From: Tubulanus polymorphus
Lineage: Eukaryota; Nemertea; Palaeonemertea; Tubulaniformes; Tubulanidae
NCBI RefSeq assembly: GCF_964204645.1
Contig: NC_134025.1
Coordinates: 31,962,001 to 32,026,000, forward strand
DNA length: 64,000 bases
Reading direction: 5' to 3'
In this document: positions 1 through 11,404 of the stretch, piece by piece
Numbering within the stretch: the stretch's first letter is position 1
Layout of the letters: every line of letters begins with the position of its first letter
Notes under the pieces: model-generated
Told to the model about the DNA's origin: nothing
Seen by the model: the letters and a program-made list of their open reading frames with translations, nothing else
The model's database searches: none
Made by a program: the position numbers and the translations under genes

Positions 1-180
1 GAAAGATACAGATTTTTCTTGCAAAATAGGGTCCTAAAGATGATGAATTCTATCTTAATTGATGGGTTAGGGTGAAATGAACTGATTTCAAATAGATAGG
101 TGGAAAGAATCAGAATTTTCTGGCTGCCTTTGGTTCTGAAGATGATGGACTCAATCTGAAAAGATGGGCTAAGGCGTATG

Positions 181-282
181 GAACTGATTTCAAATAGATA
201 GGTGGAAAGATTAAGAATTTTCTGGCTATTTATGCTCCTGAAGATGATGGACTCGATCTGAAACGATAGGTTAAGGTAAACT
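181..282 (+). repeat. Reference monomer type A (102 bp)
   Basis: This is a representative A monomer. Diagnostic bases are ggtggaaagattaag near the start, ctggctatttatgctcctg in the middle, ggactcgatctg, and the ending ggttaaggtaaact. A differs from C at 17 and from B at 25 of 102 positions by my hand alignment of consensus forms. In the common trimer A comes last, after C and before the next B. The cgatc in the middle is a CpG that C lacks (caatc). This copy carries gaaacgatagg instead of the usual gaaatgatagg. Confidence 0.93.
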
Positions 283-384
283 GAACTGATTTCGAGTAGA
301 TGGACTGAAAGATACAGATTTTTCTTGCAAAATAGGGTCCTAAAGATGATGAATTCTATCTTAATTGATGGGTTAGGGTGTACT
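283..384 (+). repeat. Reference monomer type B (102 bp)
   Basis: B is the most distinct type, about 75% identical to both A and C. Diagnostic segments are ttcgagtagatggactg, tacagatttttcttgc, aaaatagggtcctaaag, gaattctatcttaattg and gggttagggtgtact. Most B copies contain an EcoRI site (gaattc). Another set has gagttc, which is most often followed directly by an A monomer. B opens nearly every trimer and dimer, so an EcoRI digest should give a ladder of about 204 and 306 bp and their sums. Confidence 0.93.
370..378 (+). other. Telomere-like GGGTTAGGG inside B monomers (example)
   Basis: B monomers carry gggttaggg near their 3' end, one and a half units of the TTAGGG telomere repeat. The same position in A reads aggttaagg and in C tgttaagg or gctaagg. 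The simplest reading is that B gained it by ordinary substitution and that it is not a telomere remnant. It recurs hundreds of times at 204-306 bp spacing, so it could cross-hybridise with short telomere probes. Confidence 0.6.
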
Positions 385-486
385 GAACTGATTTCAAATA
401 GATAGGTTGAAAGAATCAGAATTTTCTGGCTGCTTTTGGTTCTGAAGATGATGGATTCAATCTGAAAAGATGTGTTAAGGCGTATT
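385..486 (+). repeat. Reference monomer type C (102 bp)
   Basis: C is closest to A (about 83% identical). Diagnostic segments are gaatcagaattttctggctg, a ctttggttctgaag middle, ttcaatctgaaaag and the ending aaggcgtatt. There are two main sub-types: one with tggattcaatc and gatgtgttaagg (this copy), and one with tggactcaatc and gatgggctaagg. C normally sits between B and A and is missing from B-A dimers. Confidence 0.92.
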
Positions 487-3186
487 GAACTGATTTCAAA
501 TAGATAGGTGGAAAGATTTAGCATTTTCTGGGTACTGATGCTCCTGAAGATGATGGACTCGATCTGAAATGATAGGTTAAGGTAAACTGAACTGATTTCG
601 AGTAGATGGACTGAAAGATACATATTTTTCTTGCAAAGTAGGGTCCTAAAGATGATAAGTTCTATCTTAATTGATTGGTTAGGGTGTACTGAACTGATTT
701 CAAATAGATAGGTGGAAAGATTAAGAATTTTCTGGCTATTTATGCTCCTGAAGATGATGGACTCGATCTGAAACGATAGGTTAAGGTAAACTGAACTGAT
801 TTCGTGTAGATTGACTGAAAGATACAGATTTTTCTTGCAAAATAGGGTCCTAAAGATGATGAATTCTATCTTAATTGATGGGTTAGGGTGTACTGAACTG
901 ATTTCAAATAGATAGGTTGAAAGAATCAGAATTTTCTGGCTGCTTTTGGTTCTGAAGATGATGGATTCAACCTGAAAAGATGTGTTAAGGCGTATTGAAC
1001 TGATTTCAAATAGATAGGTGGAAAGATTCAGAATCTTCTGGGTACTTATGCTCCTGAAGATGATGGACTCGATCTGAAATGATAGGTTAAGGCAAACTGA
1101 ACTGATTTCGAGTAGATGGACTGAAAGATACAGATTTTTCTTGCAAAATAGGGTCCTAAAGATGATGAGTTCTATCTTAATTGATGGGTTAGGGTGTACT
1201 GAACTGATTTCAAATAGATAGGTTGAAAGAATCAGAATTTTCTGGCTGCTTTTGGTTCTGAAGATGATGGATTCGATTTGAAAAGATGTGTTAAGGCGTA
1301 TTGAACTGATTTCAAATAGATAGGTGGAAAGATTCAGAATTTTCTGGGTACTTATGCTCCTGAAGATGATGGACTCGATCTGAAATGATAGGTTAAGGTA
1401 AACTGAACTGATTTCGAGTAGATGGACTGAAAGATACAGATTTTTCTTGCAAAATAGGGTCCTAAAGATGATGAATTCTATCTTAATTGATGGGTTAGGG
1501 TGAAATGAACTGATTTCAAATAGATAGGTGGAAAGAATCAGAATTTTCTGGCTGCCTTTGGTTCTGAAGATGATGGACTCAATCTGAAAAGATGGGCTAA
1601 GGCGTATGGAACTGATTTCAAATAGATAGGTGGAAAGATTAAGAATTTTCTGGCTATTTATGCTCCTGAAGATGATGGACTCGATCTGAAATGATAGGTT
1701 AAGGTAAACTGAACTGATTTCGAGTAGATGGACTGAAAGATACAGATTTTTCTTGCAAAATAGGGTCCTAAAGATGATGAATTCTATCTTAATTGTTGGG
1801 TTAGGGTGTACTGAACTGATGTTCAATAGATTGGTTGAAAGATTCAGAATTTTCTGACTACTTATACTTCTGAAGTTGATTGAAACAATCTGAAAAGATG
1901 GGTTAAGGCGTATTGAACTGATTTCAAATAGATAGGTGGAAAGATTAAGAATTTTCTGGCTATTTATGCTCCTGAAGATGATGGACTCGATCTAAAATGA
2001 TAGGTTAAGGTAAACTGAACTGATTTGGAGAAGATGGACTGAAAGATACAGATTTTTCTTGCAAAATAGGGTCCTAAAGATGATGAGTTCTATCTTAATT
2101 GATGGGTTAGGGTGTACTGAACTGATTTCAAATAGATAGGTGGAAAGATTAAGAATTTTCTGGCTATTTATGCTCCTGAAGATGATGGACTCGATCTGAA
2201 ACGTTAGGTTAAGGTAAACTGAACTGATTTCGTGTAGATGGACTGAAAGATACAGATTTTTCTTGCAAAATAGGGTCCTAAAGATGATGAATTCTATCTT
2301 AATTGATGGGTTAGGGTGTACTGAACTGATTTCAAATAGATAGGTTGAAAGAATCAGAATTTTCTGGCTGCTTTTGGTTCTGAAGATGATGGATTCAACC
2401 TGAAAAGATGTGTTAAGGCGTATTGAACTGATTTCAAATAGATAGGTGGAAAGATTCAGAATCTTCTGGGTACTTATGCTCCTGAAGATGATGGACTCGA
2501 TCTGAAATGATAGGTTAAGGCAAACTGAACTGATTTCGAGTAGATGGACTGAAAGATACAGATTTTTCTTGCAAAATAGGGTCCTAAAGATGATGAGTTC
2601 TATCTTAATTGATGGGTTAGGGTGTACTGAACTGATTTCAAATAGATAGGTTGAAAGAATCAGAATTTTCTGGCTGCTTTTGGTTCTGAAGATGATGGAT
2701 TCAATTTGAAAAGATGTGTTAAGGCGTATTGAACTGATTTCAAATAGATAGGTGGAAAGATTAAGAATTTTCTGGCTATTTATGCTCCTGAAGATGATGG
2801 ACTCGATCTGAAATGATAGGTTAAGGTAAACTGAACTGATTTCGAGTAGATGGACTGAAAGATACAGATTTTTCTTGCAAAATAGGGTCCTAAAGATGAT
2901 GAGTTCTATCTTAATTGATGGGTTAGGGTGCACTGAACTGATTTCAAATAGAAAGGTGGAAAGATTAGGAATTTTCTGGTTATTTATGCTCCTGAAGATG
3001 ATGGACTCGATCTGAAATGATAGGTTAAGGTCAACTGAACTGATTTCGAGCAGATGGACTGAAAGATACAGATTTTTCTTGCAAAATAGAGTCCTAAAGA
3101 TGACGAATTCTATCTTAATTGATGGGTTAGGGTGAACTGAACTGATTTCAAATAGATAGGTGGAAAGAATCAGAATTTTCTGGCTT

Positions 3187-5226
3187 CCTTTGGTTCTGAA
3201 GATGATGGACTCAATCTGAAAAGATTGGCTAAGGCGTATTGAACTGATTTCAAATAGATAGTTGGAAAGATTAAGAATTTTCTGGCTATTTATGCTCCTG
3301 AAGATGATGGACTCGATCTTAAATGATAGGTTAAGGTAAACTGAACTGATTTCGAGTAGATGGACTGAAAGATACAGATTTATCTTGCAAAATAGGGTCC
3401 TAAAGATGATGAATTCTATCTTAATTGTTGGGTTAGGGTGTACTGAACTGATGTTCAATAGATTGGTTGAAAGATTCAGAATTTTCTGACTACTTATACT
3501 TCTGAAGTTGATTGATTCAATCTGAAAAGATGGGTTAAGGCGTATTGAACGGATTTCAAATAGATGGGTGGAAAGATTAAGAATTTTCTGGCTATTTATG
3601 CTCCTGAAGATGATGGACTCGATCTGAAATGATAGGTTAAGGTAAACTGAACTGATTCCGAGTAGATGGGATGTAAGATACAGATTTTTGTTGCAAATTA
3701 GGGTCCTAAAGATGATGAATTCTATCTTAATTAATGGGTTAGGGTGTAATGAACTGATGTCCAATAGATAGGTTGAAAGAATCAGAATTTTCTGGCTGCT
3801 TTTGGTTCTGAAGATGATGGATTCAATCTGAAAAGATGGGTTTAGGCGAATTGAACTGATTTCAAATAGATAGGTGGAAAGATTCAGAATTTTCTGGCTA
3901 TTTATGCTCCTGAAGATGATGGACTCGATCTGAAACGATAGGTTAAGGTAAACTGAACTGATTTCGAGTAGATGGACTGAAAGATACAGATTTTTCTTGC
4001 AAAATAGGGTCCTAAAGATGATGAATTCTATCTTGATTGATGGGTTAGGGTGTACTGAACTGATTTCAAATAGATAGGTTGAAAGAATCAGAATTTTCTG
4101 GCTGCTTTTGGTTCTGAAGATGATGGATTCAATCTGAAAAGATGTGTTAAGGCGTATTGAACTGATTTCAAATAGATAGGTGGAAAGATTTAGCATTTTC
4201 TGGGTACTGATGCTCCTGAAGATGATGGACTCGATCTGAAATGATAGGTTAAGGTAAACTGAACTGATTTCGAGTAGATGGACTGAAAGATACATATTTT
4301 TCTTGCAAAGTAGGGTCCTAAAGATGATAAGTTCTATCTTAATTGATTGGTTAGGGTGTACTGAACTGATTTCAAATAGATAGGTGGAAAGATTAAGAAT
4401 TTTCTGGCTATTTATGCTCCTGAAGATGATGGACTCGATCTGAAACGATAGGTTAAGGTAAACTGAACTGATTTCGTGTAGATTGACTGAAAGATACAGA
4501 TTTTTCTTGCAAAATAGGGTCCTAAAGATGATGAATTCTATCTTAATTGATGGGTTAGGGTGTACTGAACTGATTTCAAATAGATAGGTTGAAAGAATCA
4601 GAATTTTCTGGCTGCTTTTGGTTCTGAAGATGATGGATTCAACCTGAAAAGATGTGTTAAGGCGTATTGAACTGATTTCAAATAGATAGGTGGAAAGATT
4701 CAGAATCTTCTGGGTACTTATGCTCCTGAAGATGATGGACTCGATCTGAAATGATAGGTTAAGGCAAACTGAACTGATTTCGAGTAGATGGACTGAAAGA
4801 TACAGATTTTTCTTGCAAAATAGGGTCCTAAAGATGATGAGTTCTATCTTAATTGATGGGTTAGGGTGTACTGAACTGATTTCAAATAGATAGGTTGAAA
4901 GAATCAGAATTTTCTGGCTGCTTTTGGTTCTGAAGATGATGGATTCAACCTGAAAAGATGTGTTAAGGCGTATTGAACTGATTTCAAATAGATAGGTGGA
5001 AAGATTCAGAATCTTCTGGGTACTTATGCTCCTGAAGATGATGGACTCGATCTGAAATGATAGGTTAAGGCAAACTGAACTGATTTCGAGTAGATGGACT
5101 GAAAGATACAGATTTTTCTTGCAAAATAGGGTCCTAAAGATGATGAGTTCTATCTTAATTGATGGGTTAGGGTGTACTGAACTGATTTCAAATAGATAGG
5201 TGGAAAGAATCAGAATTTTCTGGCTG
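3187..5226 (+). repeat. 2,040-bp higher-order repeat, copy 1 (20 monomers)
   Basis: Line-by-line comparison with the sequence 2,040 bp downstream shows identity over 3187-5265 against 5227-7305 (2,079 bp). I found one mismatch: 4523 is t and 6563 is c. Just upstream (3001-3186) substitutions appear at several sites, and just downstream 5266 t differs from 7306 g. The match length slightly exceeds the offset, as expected for a recent tandem duplication made by unequal exchange in register. Confidence 0.92.
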
Positions 5227-7266
5227 CCTTTGGTTCTGAAGATGATGGACTCAATCTGAAAAGATTGGCTAAGGCGTATTGAACTGATTTCAAATAGATA
5301 GTTGGAAAGATTAAGAATTTTCTGGCTATTTATGCTCCTGAAGATGATGGACTCGATCTTAAATGATAGGTTAAGGTAAACTGAACTGATTTCGAGTAGA
5401 TGGACTGAAAGATACAGATTTATCTTGCAAAATAGGGTCCTAAAGATGATGAATTCTATCTTAATTGTTGGGTTAGGGTGTACTGAACTGATGTTCAATA
5501 GATTGGTTGAAAGATTCAGAATTTTCTGACTACTTATACTTCTGAAGTTGATTGATTCAATCTGAAAAGATGGGTTAAGGCGTATTGAACGGATTTCAAA
5601 TAGATGGGTGGAAAGATTAAGAATTTTCTGGCTATTTATGCTCCTGAAGATGATGGACTCGATCTGAAATGATAGGTTAAGGTAAACTGAACTGATTCCG
5701 AGTAGATGGGATGTAAGATACAGATTTTTGTTGCAAATTAGGGTCCTAAAGATGATGAATTCTATCTTAATTAATGGGTTAGGGTGTAATGAACTGATGT
5801 CCAATAGATAGGTTGAAAGAATCAGAATTTTCTGGCTGCTTTTGGTTCTGAAGATGATGGATTCAATCTGAAAAGATGGGTTTAGGCGAATTGAACTGAT
5901 TTCAAATAGATAGGTGGAAAGATTCAGAATTTTCTGGCTATTTATGCTCCTGAAGATGATGGACTCGATCTGAAACGATAGGTTAAGGTAAACTGAACTG
6001 ATTTCGAGTAGATGGACTGAAAGATACAGATTTTTCTTGCAAAATAGGGTCCTAAAGATGATGAATTCTATCTTGATTGATGGGTTAGGGTGTACTGAAC
6101 TGATTTCAAATAGATAGGTTGAAAGAATCAGAATTTTCTGGCTGCTTTTGGTTCTGAAGATGATGGATTCAATCTGAAAAGATGTGTTAAGGCGTATTGA
6201 ACTGATTTCAAATAGATAGGTGGAAAGATTTAGCATTTTCTGGGTACTGATGCTCCTGAAGATGATGGACTCGATCTGAAATGATAGGTTAAGGTAAACT
6301 GAACTGATTTCGAGTAGATGGACTGAAAGATACATATTTTTCTTGCAAAGTAGGGTCCTAAAGATGATAAGTTCTATCTTAATTGATTGGTTAGGGTGTA
6401 CTGAACTGATTTCAAATAGATAGGTGGAAAGATTAAGAATTTTCTGGCTATTTATGCTCCTGAAGATGATGGACTCGATCTGAAACGATAGGTTAAGGTA
6501 AACTGAACTGATTTCGTGTAGATTGACTGAAAGATACAGATTTTTCTTGCAAAATAGGGTCCCAAAGATGATGAATTCTATCTTAATTGATGGGTTAGGG
6601 TGTACTGAACTGATTTCAAATAGATAGGTTGAAAGAATCAGAATTTTCTGGCTGCTTTTGGTTCTGAAGATGATGGATTCAACCTGAAAAGATGTGTTAA
6701 GGCGTATTGAACTGATTTCAAATAGATAGGTGGAAAGATTCAGAATCTTCTGGGTACTTATGCTCCTGAAGATGATGGACTCGATCTGAAATGATAGGTT
6801 AAGGCAAACTGAACTGATTTCGAGTAGATGGACTGAAAGATACAGATTTTTCTTGCAAAATAGGGTCCTAAAGATGATGAGTTCTATCTTAATTGATGGG
6901 TTAGGGTGTACTGAACTGATTTCAAATAGATAGGTTGAAAGAATCAGAATTTTCTGGCTGCTTTTGGTTCTGAAGATGATGGATTCAACCTGAAAAGATG
7001 TGTTAAGGCGTATTGAACTGATTTCAAATAGATAGGTGGAAAGATTCAGAATCTTCTGGGTACTTATGCTCCTGAAGATGATGGACTCGATCTGAAATGA
7101 TAGGTTAAGGCAAACTGAACTGATTTCGAGTAGATGGACTGAAAGATACAGATTTTTCTTGCAAAATAGGGTCCTAAAGATGATGAGTTCTATCTTAATT
7201 GATGGGTTAGGGTGTACTGAACTGATTTCAAATAGATAGGTGGAAAGAATCAGAATTTTCTGGCTG
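5227..7266 (+). repeat. 2,040-bp higher-order repeat, copy 2
   Basis: This is the downstream partner of 3187-5226. The only substitution I found in 2,079 aligned bases is gtcccaaag here against gtcctaaag in copy 1. Since monomer types differ by 17-25%, near-perfect identity over 20 monomers means the block was copied as a unit and recently, or that the assembly collapsed or duplicated a read path. Confidence 0.92.
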
Positions 7267-7997
7267 CCTTTGGTTCTGAAGATGATGGACTCAATCTGAA
7301 AAGATGGGCTAAGGCGTATGGAACTGATTTCAAATAGATAGGTGGAAAGATTAAGACTTTTCTGGCTATTTATGCTCCTGAAGATGATGGACTCGATCTG
7401 AAATGATAGGTTAAGGTAAACTGAACTGATTTCGAGTAGATGGACTGAAAGATACAGATTTTTCTTGCAAAATAGGGTCCTAAAGATGATGAATTCTATC
7501 TTAATTGTTGGGTTAGGGTGTACTGAACTGATGTTCAATAGATTGGTTGAAAGATTCAGAATTTTCTGACTACTTATACTTCTGAAGTTGATTGATTCAA
7601 TCTGAAAAGATGGGTTAAGGCGTATTGAACTGATTTCAAATAGATAGGTGGAAAGATTAAGAATTTTCTGGCTATTTATGCTCCTGAAGATGATGGACTC
7701 CATCTGAAATGATAGGTTAAGGTAAACTGAACTGATTCCGAGTAGATGGGATGTAAGATACAGATTTTTGTTGCAAATTAGGGTCCTAAAGATGATGAAT
7801 TCTATCTTATTTAATGGGTTAGGGTGTAATGAACTGATGTCAAATAGATAGGTTGAAAGAATCAGAATTTTCTGGCTGCTTTTGGTTCTGAAGATGATGG
7901 ATTCAATCTGAAAAGATGGGTTTAGGCGAATTGAACTGATTTCAAATAGATAGGTGGAAAGATTTAGAATTTTCTGGCTTTTTATGCTCCTGAAGAT

Positions 7998-8888
7998 GAT
8001 GGAATCGATCTGAAATGATAGGTTAAGGTCAACTGAACTGATTTCGAGCAGATGGACTGAAAGATACAGATTTTTCTTGCAAAATAGAGTCCTAAAGATG
8101 ACGAATTCTATCTTAATTGATGGGTTAGGGTGAACTGAACTGATTTCAAATAGATAGGTGGAAAGAATCAGAATTTTCTGGCTTCCTTTGGTTCTGAAGA
8201 TGATGGACTCAATCTGAAAAGATTGGCTAAGGCGTATTGAACTGATTTCAAATAGATAGTTGGAAAGATTAAGAATTTTCTGGCTATTTATGCTCCTGAA
8301 GATGATGGACTCGATCTTAAATGATAGGTTAAGGTAAACTGAACTGATTTCGAGTAGATGGACTGAAAGATACAGATTTATCTTGCAAAATAGGGTCCTA
8401 AAGATGATGAATTCTATCTTAATTGTTGGGTTAGGGTGTACTGAACTGATGTTCAATAGATTGGTTGAAAGATTCAGAATTTTCTGACTACTTATACTTC
8501 TGAAGTTGATTGATTCAATCTGAAAAGATGGGTTAAGGCGTATTGAACGGATTTCAAATAGATGGGTGGAAAGATTAAGAATTTTCTGGCTATTTATGCT
8601 CCTGAAGATGATGGACTCGATCTGAAACGATAGGTTAAGGTAAACTGAACTGATTCCGAGTAGATGGGATGTAAGATACAGATTTTTGTTGCAAATTAGG
8701 GTCCTAAAGATGATGAATTCTATCTTAATTAATGGGTTAGGGTGTAATGAACTGATGTCCAATAGATAGGTTGAAAGAATCAGAATTTTCTGGCTGCTTT
8801 TGGTTCTGAAGATGATGGATTCAATCTGAAAAGATGGGTTTAGGCGAATTGAACTGATTTCAAATAGATAGGTGGAAAGATTAAGAAT
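7998..8888 (+). repeat. Displaced 0.9-kb copy of 3,000-3,890
   Basis: Markers gtcaactg, gagcagatgg, aaaatagagtcctaaag with gatgacgaattc, gattggctaagg, gatagttgg, gatcttaaatg and agatttatcttgc occur here in the same order as at 3,000-3,890. The offset is 4,998 bp, exactly 49 monomers. One difference seen is gaaacgatagg here against gaaatgatagg at about 3,628. Similarity stops near 8,888, where ttctgggtacttattctcc replaces the expected sequence. The copy is separated from its source by the 2,040-bp duplication, so it predates that event or was inserted separately. Confidence 0.8.
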
Positions 8889-11404
8889 TTTCTGGGTACT
8901 TATTCTCCTGAAGATGATGGACTCGATCTGAAATGATAGGTTAAGGTAAACTGAACTGATTTCGAGTAGATGGACTGAAAGATACAGATTTTTCTTGCAA
9001 AGTAGGTTCCTAAAGATGATGAATTCTATCTTAATTGATGGGTTAGGGTGAACTGAACTGATTTCAAATAGATTGGTGGAAAGATTAAGAATTTTCTGGC
9101 TATTTATGCTCCTGAAGATGATGGACTCCATCTGAAATGATAGGTTAAGGTAAACTGAACTGATTTCGAGTAGATGGACTGAAAGATACAGACTTTTCTT
9201 GCAAAATAGGGCCCTAAAGATGATGAATTCTATCTTAATTGATGGGTTAGGGTGTACTGAACTGATTTCAAATAGATTGGTGGAAAGATTAAGAATTTTC
9301 TGGCTATTTATGCTCCTGAAGATGATGGACTCGATCTGAAATGATAGGTTAAGGTAAACTGAACTGATTTCGAGTAGATGGACTGAAAGATACAGATTTT
9401 TCTTGCAAAATAGGGTCCTAAAGATGATGAATTCTATCTTAATTGATGGGTTAGGGTGAACTGAACTGATTTCAAATAGATAGGTGGAAAGAATCAGAAT
9501 TTTCTGGCTGCCTTTGGTTCTGAAGATGATGGACTCAATCTGAAAAGATGGGCTAAGGCGTATTGAACTGATTTCAAATAGATAGGTGGAAAGATTAAGA
9601 ATTTTCTGGCTATTTATGCTCCTGAGGATGATGCACTCGATCTGAAATGATAGGTTAAGGTAAACTGAACTGATTTCGAGTAGATGGACAGAAAGATACA
9701 GATTTTTCTTGCAAAATAAGGTCCTAAAGATGATGAATTCTATCTTAATTGATGGGTAAGGGTGTACTGAACTGATTTCAAATAGATAGGTTGAAAGAAT
9801 CAGAATTTTCTGGCTGCTTTTGGTTCTGAAGATGATGGATTCAATCTGAAAAGATGTGTTAAGGCGCATTGAACTGATTTCAAATAGATAGGTGGAAAGA
9901 TTAAGAATTTTCTGGCTATTTATGCTCCTGAAGATGATGGACTCGATCTGAAATGATAGGTTAAGGTAAACTGAACTGATTTCGAGTAGATGGACTGAAA
10001 GATACCGATTTTTCTTGCAAAATAGGGTCCTAAAGATGATGAATTCTATCTTAATTGATGGGTTAGGGTGTACTGAACTGATTTCAAATAGATAGGTGGG
10101 AAGATTAAGAATTTTCTGGCTATATATGCTCCTGAAGATGATGGACTCGATCTGAAATGATAGGTTAAGGTAAACTGAACTGATTTCGAGCAGATGGACT
10201 GAAAGATACAGATTTTTCTTGCAAAATAGGGTCCTAAGGATGATGAATTCTATCTTAATTGATGGGTTAGGGTGAACTGAACTGATTTCAAATAGATAGG
10301 TGGAAAGAATCAGAATTTTCTGGCTGCCTTTGGTTCTGAAGATGATGGACTCAATCTGAAAAGATGGGCTAAGGCGTATTGAACTGATTTCAAATAGATA
10401 GGTGGAAAGATTAAGAATTTTCTGGCTATTTATGCTCCTGAAGATGATGGACTCGATCTGAAATGATAGGTTAAGGTAAACTGAACTGATTTCGAGTAGA
10501 TGGACTGAAAGATACAGACTTTTCTTGCAAAATAGGGCCCTAAAGATGATGAATTCTATCTTAATTGATGGGTTAGGGTGTACTGAACTGATTTCAAATA
10601 GATAGGTTGAAAGAATCAGAATTTTCTGGCTGCTTTTGGTTCTGAAGATGATGGATACAATCTGAAAAGATGTGTTAAGGCGTTTTGAACTGATTTCAAA
10701 TAGATAGGTGGAAAGATTAAGAATTTTCTGGCTATTTATGCTCCTGAAGATGATGGACTCGATCTGAAATGATAGGTTAAGGTAAACTGAACTGATTTCG
10801 AGCAGATGGACTGAAAGATACAGATTTTTCTTGCAAAATAGGGCCCTAAAGATGATGAATTCTATCTTAATTGATGGGTTAGGGTGAACTGAACTGATTT
10901 CAAATAGATAGGTGGAAAGAATCAGAATTTTCTGGCTGCCTTTGGTTCTGAAGATGATGGACTCAATCTGAAAAGATGGGCTTAGGCGTATTGAACTGAT
11001 TTCAAATAGATAGGTGGAAAGATTAAGAATTTTCTGGCTATTTATGCTCCTGAGGATGATGCACTCGATCTGAAATGATAGGTTGAGGTAGACTGAACTG
11101 ATTTCGAGTAGATGGACTGAAAGATACAGATTTTTCTTGCAAAATAGGGTCCTAAAGGTGATGAATTCTATCTTAATTGATGGGTAAGGGTGTACTGAAC
11201 TGATTTCAAATAGATAGGTTGAAAGAATCAGAATTTTCTGGCTGCTTTTGGTTCTGAAGATGATGGATTCAATCTGAAAAGATGTGTTAAGGCGCATTGA
11301 ACTGATTTCAAATAGATAGGTGGAAAGATTAAGAATTTTCTGGCTATTTATGCTCCTGAAGATGATGGACTCGATCTGAAATGATAGGTTAAGGTAAACT
11401 GAAC

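Larger units (their letters stand above)
230..1270 (+). repeat. About 1-kb cassette, recurring at +3,672 and +5,712 bp
   Basis: A run of about ten monomers shares a series of rare variants, in order: gaaacgatagg, gatttagcattttctggg, gatacatatttttcttgc, gatgataagttc, ttcgtgtagattgactg, gattcaacctg, cagaatcttctgggtac and ggcaaactg. The same series reappears at about 3,902-4,942 and 5,942-6,982. I saw one substitution in the first comparison (ttaattgatg here, ttgattgatg at about 4,034). The left edge 1-250 also matches 1,429-1,680, and 690-1,270 matches about 2,118-2,698 (offset 1,428 = 14 monomers). Edges are approximate. Confidence 0.8.
1..9400 (+). repeat. Array domain I: diverged flavour
   Basis: This domain has private variants rarely or never seen to the right: gatgttcaatagattgg (1818, 3450, 5490, 7530, 8448), tctgactacttatacttctg, gattccgagtagatggg with gatgtaagatac, tgatgtccaatag, gatttagcattttctggg (about 515, 4187, 6227), gattcaacctg and ggcaaactg. 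Spacing between shared markers is a multiple of 102: 918, 1,428, 1,632, 2,040, 3,672 and 4,998 bp. Monomers are more varied here than further right, which suggests an older or less homogenised part of the array. The right border, near 9,060-9,400, is gradual. Confidence 0.75.

Noticed and set aside
181-282. Internal half-monomer (about 51-bp) periodicity
   Set aside because: Aligning the two halves of A and C gave only scattered matches (such as FEISS against FQIES, 11 residues apart rather than 17), not a convincing sub-repeat.
283-384. CENP-B box in B monomers (ttcgagtagatgg)
   Set aside because: It shares only TTCG with the 17-bp motif; the required A and the CGGG part are missing.
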